A stretch of 10,162 nucleotides of DNA from Acidobacteriota bacterium (GTDB lineage Bacteria; Acidobacteriota; Terriglobia; Terriglobales; Acidobacteriaceae), in NCBI GenBank assembly GCA_021798235.1, contig JAJZMO010000094.1:1-10162 (forward strand), in the 5' to 3' direction. Made by a program: the position numbers and the translations under genes. The notes under the pieces were generated by a model. That model was not told where the DNA came from and did not search any database. It worked only from the letters and a program-made list of their open reading frames with translations. Each line of letters opens with the position of its first letter. Position 1 is the stretch's first letter. This document shows positions 1-5,915 of this stretch, piece after piece.

Positions 1-1004
1 GCGACGGCATTGCCATGGCAGCCCGCGCAGGCGCGGAGATTGCCGACATGGAGTTTTATCAGTTTCATCCCACGGCGTTGAGTCTGCCGGGCGTGCCCCG
101 TTTTTTGCTTTCGGAAGCACTGCGCGGCGAAGGAGCCTGGCTGCGCAATCATCGAGACGAGCGCTTCATGCGTCGGTATCACCCATTGGCTGAGTTGGCC
201 CCGCGGGACGTGGTGGCGCGCGCCATTGCGCAGGAAGGCATGGGAAGTCGCGCGGATGAGGCGCTGCCCGTCTACCTGGATATGCGGCACATTCAGGGCT
301 TGGATCTCGCGCAGCGCTTTCCGGGTATCTCCACCTTTTTGCACCAGCATGGATTGGATCTGTCCCGCGATCGCATCCCGGTGCGTCCCGCTGCCCATTA
401 TTTGATGGGGGGAGTGCGCACGGATTTGGATGGAAGAACCTCGTTGCCCGGTTTGTATGCTGCGGGTGAGGTGGCTTGCACGGGTGTACATGGAGCCAAT
501 CGATTGGCCAGCAACTCGCTGCTGGAGGGATTGGTCTATGGTGCACGTGCAGGCGAGGCCATGCGCGCCGAACTCGCGCAGCAAAATTCTCAACACTCTC
601 ACGCACGCATCCCTGCAATGCACAAAAACGCAAAGAATTCTGAGTACCCTGGCGATTGCGAGTCACTGCGCACGGCAATTCGCGAGGCTATGTGGCGGGA
701 TGCGGGCCTGTTGCGTGATGCGAATGGGTTGGCGCGTGTGGCGCACAGGTTGCAAGCGATGGAGCCAGAACTGCCATCCGCACATACACGAGAGGGCATT
801 GAATTGCGGAATCTCCACGGCGTGGCCAGTTTGATTGTCACCGCTGCGCTGGCACGAAAGGAATCCCGGGGAGCGCACGCCCGCACCGATTTTCCCGCGA
901 AGCAAAGCGGACGGCCCTTGCACTCGTGTATCTGCGCGGGGCAGGTGCAGTGGATTGACTTGGATTCAACGGTTCGAGCCACGCTCCCCGCGCCGCATCT
1001 GTAG
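1..1004 (+). CDS. nadB: L-aspartate oxidase, C-terminal part (5' end outside window)
   Basis: Flavoenzyme that oxidises L-aspartate to iminoaspartate, the first step of bacterial de novo NAD synthesis, acting in the cytoplasm with quinolinate synthase NadA. The frame is open from the left edge (first whole codon at 3-5), so the apparent ATG at 15 is internal. It ends with TAG at 1002-1004. About 333 of the usual 520-550 residues are present. Family marks in order: a DGIAMA-type segment at the edge, FHPT (63-74), HYLMGG near 398-415, the FAD-binding stretch GEVACTGVHGANRLASNSLLE (ending about 527), a helical C-terminal domain with MWRDAGLLRD, and SRGAH-RTDFP near the end, which supplies substrate-binding residues in this family. 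Related fumarate reductase/succinate dehydrogenase flavoproteins share FHPT, but SNSLLE plus the short C-terminal helical domain favour NadB. Its 3' end overlaps the convergent terC gene by 39 bp. No nadA or nadC is visible. Confidence 0.93.
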   Translation, partial: DGIAMAARAGAEIADMEFYQFHPTALSLPGVPRFLLSEALRGEGAWLRNHRDERFMRRYHPLAELAPRDVVARAIAQEGMGSRADEALPVYLDMRHIQGLDLAQRFPGISTFLHQHGLDLSRDRIPVRPAAHYLMGGVRTDLDGRTSLPGLYAAGEVACTGVHGANRLASNSLLEGLVYGARAGEAMRAELAQQNSQHSHARIPAMHKNAKNSEYPGDCESLRTAIREAMWRDAGLLRDANGLARVAHRLQAMEPELPSAHTREGIELRNLHGVASLIVTAALARKESRGAHARTDFPAKQSGRPLHSCICAGQVQWIDLDSTVRATLPAPHL

Positions 1005-1904
1005 CAGGGAAGCTGTCACACTCACCGTTAGAATCATTCCCAGCGCGGCCAGAGAAGCGACGGCAGAGATGGGCCAAATCGGGGCCAGGAGCAGTTTGGC
1101 TCCAGCCAAGAATAGAATGAGCGCCAACCCATAATGCAAAAGAGTAAGTTGCTCCAACAGGCCCGCAATCACAAAATACAGTGCGCGCATGCCAACCACG
1201 GCAAAAATGTTGGAGGCGTAGACAATAAAAAAATTATGGGTCACCGCAAGCACGGCGGGGATGGAATCTGCGGCGAAGAGCAGATCGACTGCCTGTATCA
1301 ATAGCAGTGCAAATATAAATTTCTTGCTCTTCCACGGATGCGGATTGCTCCCTTCTGGGGCTGGAGAAATTCGCAGGCCCATCCACTGCTCCAGCCTGTT
1401 CATCCATCGCGGTTTCTGTTGCTGTCTGCGGGTCAGCAGCATCTGCGCAGCGGTTAGGATTAAAAATCCACCCATGAACATCTGCGCCCAGAAGAATTTC
1501 TGAAATAAGGAAACGCCAGCAGCAATCGCACAGGCACGCAAGAGCACAGCGCCAGCCAGTCCCCAAAAGAAAACGCGGCGTTGTTGTTGCGCATTCAGTT
1601 GTAAGGAGGTAAAGAGCAGTAGGAAGACGAATAGATTGTCAATGCTCAGCGCTTCCTCAATGCCGTAGCCAGCCAGATATTCTGTTGCCGCCTGTTGTCC
1701 CAGAGCATGACCGACAACCCAGCTAAACAACAACGCGGCTGCAATCCACAAGGCCGCAGCCCAAGCCGCAGAGCGCATGGTTGCTGCTGCAGAAACAGAA
1801 TCGTTGCTGCTTGTCCTGCGGCGAATCCATGTATCCGCACAGAAAAGAACAACCAGCAAAAGGTGCAATCCAGCCCACAACCATTCCGGCTTAAGCGGAA
1901 ACAT
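966..1904 (-). CDS. TerC/Alx-family integral membrane protein (putative metal exporter)
   Basis: A 312-residue inner-membrane protein of the TerC family. Members such as Alx in E. coli and the MeeF/MeeY proteins of Bacillus are linked to manganese export; others are linked to tellurite resistance. Marks seen: about eight or nine hydrophobic segments (roughly 8-24, 45-65, 88-103, 111-134, 139-157, 196-212, 225-249, 256-273, 281-300), the SIDN motif (S87, D89, N90) and the VDLLFAADSIPA segment with D207 and D213. The two acidic in-membrane motifs are the family signature. I chose ATG at 1902-1904 (MFPLKPEW) because it begins just before the first membrane segment, as in homologues. The frame runs further to an ATG at 2015, but those 37 residues look non-conserved. 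No clear Shine-Dalgarno precedes 1904, so the start is not certain. The gene converges on nadB and overlaps its end. It follows the HD-GYP gene by 177 bp on the same strand, so an independent leader is plausible. The exact substrate is inferred. Confidence 0.88.
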   Translation of the reverse strand: MFPLKPEWLWAGLHLLLVVLFCADTWIRRRTSSNDSVSAAATMRSAAWAAALWIAAALLFSWVVGHALGQQAATEYLAGYGIEEALSIDNLFVFLLLFTSLQLNAQQQRRVFFWGLAGAVLLRACAIAAGVSLFQKFFWAQMFMGGFLILTAAQMLLTRRQQQKPRWMNRLEQWMGLRISPAPEGSNPHPWKSKKFIFALLLIQAVDLLFAADSIPAVLAVTHNFFIVYASNIFAVVGMRALYFVIAGLLEQLTLLHYGLALILFLAGAKLLLAPIWPISAVASLAALGMILTVSVTASLLQMRRGERGSNR

Positions 1905-2081
1905 AGGCTGATGGTATCGCAGGAACGAGAAATACAATGAGGAAATCCATAGGAAATATCGAGGACATCCATTCTTTCGGATGGGCGTCTGCTGGTTGGG
2001 TTGGCTGCTGACCATTCAAAGAATGGCGGTGCTCAATGCCAGGCGCAGCGTCCAAGATGAAATGGCGAACAAAAGTTTTGA
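1905..2081 (-). other. Leader / intergenic region upstream of terC-family gene
   Basis: These 177 bp separate the HD-GYP stop from the chosen terC start. Read as the terC transcript, the segment from 2026 to 2018 (CCATTCTTT) can pair either with GAATGG at 2017-2012, as a 6-bp hairpin with a 3-nt loop, or with AAAGAATGG at 1977-1969, as a 9-bp helix with a 40-nt spacer. The two pairings exclude each other. I do not see the conserved features of the yybP-ykoY manganese riboswitch that precedes many terC-like genes. A short palindrome, CAAAAGTTTTG, lies at 2070-2080 just after the HD-GYP stop, but it is not a convincing terminator. No promoter could be called with confidence. Confidence 0.4.
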
Positions 2082-3287
2082 TCACCAATGCGATGCAGTT
2101 GCGAGCAGGGAGGATTGCATCTCCGAATGTGCGGAACCTGGATCTGCGCGGGAGTCTGCTTCCAATTGATGGCGCAAATCCGCCCAGGTTGCTATGGAGA
2201 CCTGAAGAAAGGATCGGGTTAAGCTGGGGTCAAAATGTGTGCCTGCGCAGCGTTCAATCTCTCGGAGTGCGGCTTCAAAACTTTGGGCGGGTCGATATGT
2301 GCGATTGCTGGTGAGTGCATCCAACGTATCCGCCAAGGCAAAGATGCGCGCACCCAGCGGAATTTGATCGCCGCGCAGCCGATCGGGAAATCCCTGCCCA
2401 TCGTAACGCTCGTGGTGGTGGCGCACGATTTGCGCCGCCGGGCGCAGAAAGCGGATGCGATTCAAGATTTGCTCGCCCGTGACGGCGTGGGATTGCATCC
2501 GATTTACCTCTGCTGGCGTGAAGGCCCCGTGGCGAAACAGCAGTGGATCCGACAGGCCGATCTTGCCGAGATCATGCAAAAGCGCAGCACGCTCCAAGTG
2601 GGGGAGCAGGCTCTCCGGATACTGAACCATGCGGGCAAAATACGCCGCGTATGCTTGCACGCGCAGCGCATGGGGAATGCAGTCGGCCTCGCGCAGTGCG
2701 AGCACATCCAGCAACGCATCCACAATCGAGTCCTCCAGATGCTCCATCTCCTCTTGCAATTGCTCTTGGTGTTTTTTGTAGAGATGCATCTGCTCTTGCA
2801 GGTATGCAGCGCTTTGCTCTTCCTGCCGTTGCTCCAAGAGTCGAACGTGGCACTGTTCCAGCGTTTGCAACAGTTGCGCGGGCTGCACTGGCTGGACGAG
2901 CAGTGCCTGCACCTGTAGCGGGGCCAGCGCGGCCAGTAGGGACGCATCCATGCTGCTGAGCAGCACAATACTGGCAAGCATTAGCCCGCTGCCCTGCACA
3001 AACCGCAACACCTCCAACCCAGTCGGCACGGCGGAATCCAGATAGACCAAAACCATGTCCCAGGAGGATTCGGTCAGATGCTCGCGAACGGCATCCAGCG
3101 TATCGGCCACGCCAAGGATGGCTCCGTAGGGTTGCAGCGTCTGCCTTAAGAGATGCAGATCTGCTGCGCCGGAGCGGTAAACGAGCAGCCGGAGTGCTTG
3201 GTTTGCAGGGAAGGCCGCGACAAATTCCAGCCTGTTTGCAGACGGGGAATCCATGTAGGCAACACGGTGGACGGAGTCGTTTTGCAT
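2082..3287 (-). CDS. HD-GYP cyclic-di-GMP phosphodiesterase with degenerate receiver-like domain
   Basis: A 401-residue cytoplasmic protein. Residues ~32-145 resemble a CheY-like receiver, but the acidic pair after the first strand is replaced by R38-S39 and the conserved Lys before Pro is Q132. The phosphoacceptor position is Y82, or D84 if a gap is allowed. A Gln/Glu-rich coiled coil follows (~150-195). The HD-GYP domain covers ~200-365 and keeps its metal ligands and signature: H206, HDLGKIG (238-244), H267, HHHERYDGQGFP (290-301, with GFP in place of GYP), and ALADTLDALTS with D320. Ligand conservation predicts hydrolysis of c-di-GMP. A ~35-residue tail is variable. I chose ATG at 3285-3287 because AAGG lies 6 nt upstream. 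The frame reaches an ATG at 3413, but that stretch holds a DnaA box and an inverted repeat and looks like intergenic DNA. M12 (3254) is an alternative start. Divergent from the motility regulators, so a role in motility or biofilm switching is inferred. Confidence 0.9.
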   Translation of the reverse strand: MQNDSVHRVAYMDSPSANRLEFVAAFPANQALRLLVYRSGAADLHLLRQTLQPYGAILGVADTLDAVREHLTESSWDMVLVYLDSAVPTGLEVLRFVQGSGLMLASIVLLSSMDASLLAALAPLQVQALLVQPVQPAQLLQTLEQCHVRLLEQRQEEQSAAYLQEQMHLYKKHQEQLQEEMEHLEDSIVDALLDVLALREADCIPHALRVQAYAAYFARMVQYPESLLPHLERAALLHDLGKIGLSDPLLFRHGAFTPAEVNRMQSHAVTGEQILNRIRFLRPAAQIVRHHHERYDGQGFPDRLRGDQIPLGARIFALADTLDALTSNRTYRPAQSFEAALREIERCAGTHFDPSLTRSFLQVSIATWADLRHQLEADSRADPGSAHSEMQSSLLATASHW

Positions 3288-3303
3288 GGTTTGCCTTGTG
3301 TTT

Positions 3304-3324
3304 GTGGCACACAATTCGTGCCAC
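3304..3324. repeat. 7-bp perfect inverted repeat upstream of HD-GYP start
   Basis: GTGGCAC (3304-3310) and GTGCCAC (3318-3324) are exact reverse complements separated by the 7-nt spacer ACAATTC. The repeat ends 16 nt before the HD-GYP ATG and 6 nt before its AAGG ribosome-binding site. It could be a protein operator or, in the transcript, a hairpin next to the ribosome-binding site. The minus strand also reads TGGCACG, a perfect sigma-54 -24 half, but the matching -12 position is GTGT and not TTGC. Confidence 0.6.
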
Positions 3325-3405
3325 TGAATTCCGTATCGGCATTTTTGTCGGTCGCAACAGAAATAAGTTTCACTTCGGGACAGTCTTCCACCATTCCCAA
3401 AAAAG

Positions 3406-3414
3406 TTATCCACA
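3406..3414 (+). promoter_or_regulatory. Consensus DnaA box (TTATCCACA)
   Basis: A perfect match to the strong DnaA-binding 9-mer, in non-coding AT-rich DNA with an A-run on its left and TTTTCC on its right. A lone box cannot be an origin, but single boxes in promoters can mediate DnaA control of transcription. Function is inferred from sequence only. Confidence 0.3.
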
Positions 3415-3553
3415 TTTTCCTAAACTGCTGCTTTGTATTGAATCCTCTTGATTTTCGGCCCAATGTGTAAATGCGCAGCCGGATTTTCCAGAGTCAGTGC
3501 CTCAAAGTCAGGGCAGGGACGCGGTTGCTACGAAATTGAGCAGAAAAGCTGAA

Positions 3554-3568
3554 TGGGGCTGCAGTTGC
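3554..3568 (+). promoter_or_regulatory. Possible sigma-54 (-24/-12) promoter for the two-regulator operon
   Basis: TGGGGC, then five bases, then TTGC, has the required GG-N10-GC spacing (GG 3555-3556, GC 3567-3568) and matches 8 of 10 consensus positions. The flanking bases do not match the extended consensus. Transcription would begin near 3580, giving a leader of about 47 nt before the response-regulator start. If real, the sigma-54 activator in this operon could act on its own transcription. A chance match is quite possible. Confidence 0.25.
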
Positions 3569-3626
3569 GCCAAGGAAGCAAGCCACCTTCAGCCATTGGA
3601 ATCGGAAAGATATTCAGGGGGATAGG

Positions 3627-4310
3627 ATGCGCGTGCTGATTGTGGAAGACGACCCGGCGTTGGGCGCATTGCTGGCGCGCACGTTCCAATCGGATGGCCA
3701 TGCCGTCACCCGTGTGCAGGATGGAGATGCAGCGCTGCAGGCCTGGGGGGAGACGAGTTTTTCACTGTTGATGCTCGACTTGAACCTGCCTACACGCGAT
3801 GGCATCGAAGTTTTGCAGCAGATTCGTTCTGCCAGTGAAGCGGCCATCTTGGTTTTAACTGCGCGCGCAGAGGCGGAGGATCGGCTGCGCTGTTTGGAAC
3901 TGGGCGCGGATGATTTTCTTGCCAAGCCGTTTTCGCTGCGAGAACTGCAACTGCGCAGCCGCCGATTGCTGGCACGTGCCTGCAACGGAGCGGCCAGCGT
4001 ATTGCGTTGTGGGGATTTGGTTTTGGATCGCGTGCGGCGCACGGTCGAACGCGGCGGAGTTTCCATTGATTTAACAACGAAAGAATTTGCATTGCTGGCT
4101 TATTTGCTCGAACACCGCGGCGAGTGTGTCTCGCGGGCGCATCTACTGGAACAGGTTTGGCAGATGCACCCGGGCGTCAACACAAACGTGGTGGATGTCT
4201 ACATCAATTACCTGCGCCGCAAGCTGGACGAAGGCAGCAGGGAAAAGCTGATTCACACGATGCGTGGCAATGGATACATGCTGCGCGAGGGTTTGGTTCA
4301 ACCCGTCTAG
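3627..4310 (+). CDS. OmpR/PhoB-family response regulator, intact
   Basis: A 227-residue two-component transcription factor: a kinase phosphorylates the receiver, and the winged-helix domain then binds promoter DNA. Receiver marks are complete: acidic pair D8-D9, phosphoacceptor D51 in LMLDLNLP, T78 with A79, and K100-P101. The linker is about 112-125. The C-terminal winged helix (~128-222) shows the TTKEF segment, the recognition helix around TNVVDVYINYLRRKL (186-200) and the terminal RGNGYML hairpin (213-219). ATG 3627 is preceded by AGGGGGA (3616-3622), a good ribosome-binding site. No histidine kinase gene is next to it, so its partner is unknown and it is an orphan within this window. It lies 42 bp upstream of the sigma-54 activator on the same strand, so the two are probably co-transcribed. 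The setting suggests control of motility, but its targets cannot be read from the sequence. Confidence 0.92.
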   Translation: MRVLIVEDDPALGALLARTFQSDGHAVTRVQDGDAALQAWGETSFSLLMLDLNLPTRDGIEVLQQIRSASEAAILVLTARAEAEDRLRCLELGADDFLAKPFSLRELQLRSRRLLARACNGAASVLRCGDLVLDRVRRTVERGGVSIDLTTKEFALLAYLLEHRGECVSRAHLLEQVWQMHPGVNTNVVDVYINYLRRKLDEGSREKLIHTMRGNGYMLREGLVQPV

Positions 4311-4352
4311 GCTCGCTGGAGCTTGGCGGATTTTTTTTGCCGAGGTTGCCTT

Positions 4353-5786
4353 ATGCAAATGTCCCATGCTCGCACTTTGGCTGCGAGGACGGCGATGCTG
4401 GTCAGCGCCGATGTCTCCTTGCGGCAGCGTTTATCGGAAACATTACTAGGAATGCGTTGGCAGGTGCGCGAAGCCGCAGGCGGGGCTGAGGCGCTTAGTT
4501 ATCTCGAAGAGAATCCCTGCGAAGCCTTGCTGCTGGACGCCTGGCTGCCCGATCTGGAGGCACAGGAACTGGCGGCGCATCTGCGCGCTTTGTATCCCGC
4601 GTTGGATTTGATCTGCATGGATGAACCCGCCCCTGCAACAGGGGGAGCGCGCAGCAGCCGCAGAAATGAATTGCTCTTTGCTTTGCATCGTGCACAGCAG
4701 GAGGCAACCGGCGATTGCGCTGTGGCAGGGAGCGTCTGGCCGCAAAGCCCGCGTGGCCCGAAGCGTGTAGTCAGCCTGGCACCGCACGGTGTGCGTGCTC
4801 CGCAGACGCATGGCATCGATCCAGCGGCGGGTTTTGTTTCGGAGAAGAGCATCCTGGCAGGGAAAAAATCCGTGGCGGCATCCCAACCCCTGCAGATGCC
4901 GGGAACAATTGCTGGGATGCGCAGTGAGTGCATGGACGTCGACGTGGAGGGATCCATCCACGATGGATCTGTCCACAAGGATGCAAAGAACAAAGATGCG
5001 AAGAATGTCGATCCATCCATCGTGCGCCCCAACCACTGGGGCATCCCGGAACTGATTGGACGCAGCAAGGCGATGGAGACACTGGCGCAGCACATTCGTC
5101 TCGTTGCGCCGCGCAAAACCACCGCGCTGATTGAAGGGCCAACGGGAAGCGGCAAGGAGCTGGTGGCGCACGCGCTGCATCGGTTAAGTCCACGGGCGAA
5201 CCGTCCCTTTGTGGTGCTCAATTGCGCCGCGATTCCCGACGCGCTGCTGGAAGCCGAACTCTTTGGCCACACGCGCGGAGCTTTTACGGGTGCCGTGCAG
5301 ACGCGCGTGGGCCGCATCGAGGCCGCGCATGGAGGCACACTGTTCCTGGACGAGATTGGCGAAATGCCGCTGGCACTGCAAGCCAAGATGCTGCGCTTTT
5401 TGGAGGCAGGGGAGGTGCAGCGCATCGGCGAGAATAAACCAATTCAGGTGGATGTGCGCGTGATTGCGGCGACGCATCAACCGCTGGCCCAGCGTTCGGA
5501 GGCGGGCGCTTTCCGCTCAGATCTGTACTATCGGCTCTCCGTCTTCACGCTGCACACCGCGCCGCTCTCAGAGCATGCCGAGGACATTCCCATGCTGGCC
5601 ACACACTTTTTGGAGCTTCTGGGACAAAAAGAGACGGCCAAGAGAATTGCGCCAGAGGCGATAGCGCGCCTCTGTGCGCACAACTGGCCGGGCAATGTGC
5701 GCGAATTGGCCCATGTGGTCGAGCGCGCCTACATTCTGGCCGAAGGCCGCGGCGAAATTACCGAGGAGGAGATTCACTTTTCCTGA
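4353..5786 (+). CDS. NtrC-family sigma-54 activator lacking a DNA-binding domain
   Basis: A 477-residue ATPase that should remodel sigma-54 RNA polymerase for open-complex formation. Residues ~12-90 are a shortened receiver-like domain: D62 in ALLLDAWLP fits the phosphoacceptor, but only D20 remains of the acidic cluster and the Thr/Ser and Lys positions are lacking. Residues ~91-228 form a low-complexity linker with a KDAKN repeat. The AAA+ domain (~233-470) is complete: Walker A GPTGSGKE (262-269), the sigma-54 contact loop GAFTGA (309-314), Walker B GTLFLDE (328-334), R388/R394 in FRSDLYYRL and WPGNVREL (445-452). The protein ends about 25 residues after WPGNVREL with no Fis-type helix-turn-helix. 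ATG 4353 has GAGG 7 nt upstream; an in-frame TTG at 4323 is less likely. It resembles Helicobacter/Campylobacter FlgR in domain loss and FleQ in receiver decay. It lies just upstream of a sigma-54-like promoter for flgB, its likely target. Confidence 0.92.
   Translation: MQMSHARTLAARTAMLVSADVSLRQRLSETLLGMRWQVREAAGGAEALSYLEENPCEALLLDAWLPDLEAQELAAHLRALYPALDLICMDEPAPATGGARSSRRNELLFALHRAQQEATGDCAVAGSVWPQSPRGPKRVVSLAPHGVRAPQTHGIDPAAGFVSEKSILAGKKSVAASQPLQMPGTIAGMRSECMDVDVEGSIHDGSVHKDAKNKDAKNVDPSIVRPNHWGIPELIGRSKAMETLAQHIRLVAPRKTTALIEGPTGSGKELVAHALHRLSPRANRPFVVLNCAAIPDALLEAELFGHTRGAFTGAVQTRVGRIEAAHGGTLFLDEIGEMPLALQAKMLRFLEAGEVQRIGENKPIQVDVRVIAATHQPLAQRSEAGAFRSDLYYRLSVFTLHTAPLSEHAEDIPMLATHFLELLGQKETAKRIAPEAIARLCAHNWPGNVRELAHVVERAYILAEGRGEITEEEIHFS
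4977..5006 (+). repeat. 15-bp imperfect tandem repeat encoding KDAKN twice
   Basis: Units 4977-4991 and 4992-5006 differ at three bases, all at third codon positions, so both encode Lys-Asp-Ala-Lys-Asn (residues 209-218 of the sigma-54 activator). The repeat sits in the flexible linker between the receiver-like and AAA+ domains. A GATCCATCCA 10-mer occurs on both sides, at 4951-4960 and 5010-5019. GATCCATC/GATGGATC also forms an 8-bp inverted repeat at 4951-4969. Confidence 0.8.
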
Positions 5787-5800
5787 GGGTGCGCTGTGGC

Positions 5801-5845
5801 TGCGGCTCACCACAATCGACAAGGATCCGCGCCGCATGCGGCTCA
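5801..5845 (+). repeat. Pair of 9-bp direct repeats upstream of flgB promoter
   Basis: TGCGGCTCA occurs at 5801-5809 and 5837-5845, a 36-bp start-to-start spacing. Both copies are followed within two bases by CC or CA. They lie about 70-115 bp upstream of the candidate -24 element, a usual distance for sigma-54 activator sites. The second copy overlaps the candidate terminator hairpin, so the similarity may be incidental. Confidence 0.35.
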
Positions 5846-5866
5846 ACCGTGGCGGCGCAATCTTTT
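5829..5866 (+). terminator. Candidate intrinsic terminator after the regulator operon
   Basis: GCGCCGC (5829-5835) pairs perfectly with GCGGCGC (5852-5858). Inside the loop CGG (5839-5841) can pair with CCG (5847-5849). The hairpin is followed by AATCTTTT (5859-5866). It lies 42 bp after the activator stop codon and ahead of the candidate flgB promoter, where a terminator would be expected. The loop is large and the T-run short, so strength is uncertain. A 12-bp palindrome, GCCGCATGCGGC (5831-5842), overlaps it. Confidence 0.4.
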
Positions 5867-5915
5867 CCAAAGCGGGACGATTCTGAGCGTTCTCTTAGGA
5901 AAAAGCCGGGAAAAC

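Larger units (their letters stand above)
3288..3626. other. Divergent intergenic region between HD-GYP and response-regulator genes
   Basis: These 339 bp contain no believable gene and are visibly more AT-rich than the flanks. They hold a 7-bp inverted repeat at 3304-3324 near the HD-GYP start, a perfect DnaA box at 3406-3414 inside an A/T-rich stretch, and a sigma-54-like element at 3554-3568 facing the response regulator. No convincing sigma-70 -35/-10 pair was found on either strand by eye. The region must carry at least two outward promoters if both flanking genes are transcribed from here. Confidence 0.6.

Noticed and set aside
1905..2015. Longer terC-family start at 2015 (extra 37 residues)
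   Set aside because: The extension does not resemble the family N-terminus; homologues begin directly at the first membrane helix.
1905..2081. yybP-ykoY manganese riboswitch before the terC-family gene
   Set aside because: Looked for because of the family association, but the conserved loop sequences were not seen.
2235..2918. 227-codon plus-strand and 261-codon minus-strand (2572-3357) alternative frames over the HD-GYP gene
   Set aside because: The HD-GYP frame has the diagnostic catalytic motifs; the others show no family features.
3333..3340. Sigma-28-like -10 motif (GCCGATAC on the minus strand) upstream of the HD-GYP gene
   Set aside because: No TAAA-type -35 element at the required distance.
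3288..3413. Longer HD-GYP start at 3413 (extra 42 residues)
   Set aside because: The added stretch is Cys-rich and non-conserved in style, overlaps a DnaA box and an inverted repeat, and the ATG at 3287 has the better-placed AAGG.
4353..5100. FleQ-like c-di-GMP-binding LFRS motif in the sigma-54 activator
   Set aside because: The corresponding position reads PELIGRS; the LFRS signature is absent, so c-di-GMP binding cannot be claimed.
4499..5425. 308-codon open frame on the minus strand inside the sigma-54 activator gene
   Set aside because: Fully antisense to a gene with clear AAA+ motifs; Ser/Arg/Ala-rich translation without recognisable domains, as expected from GC-biased third positions.
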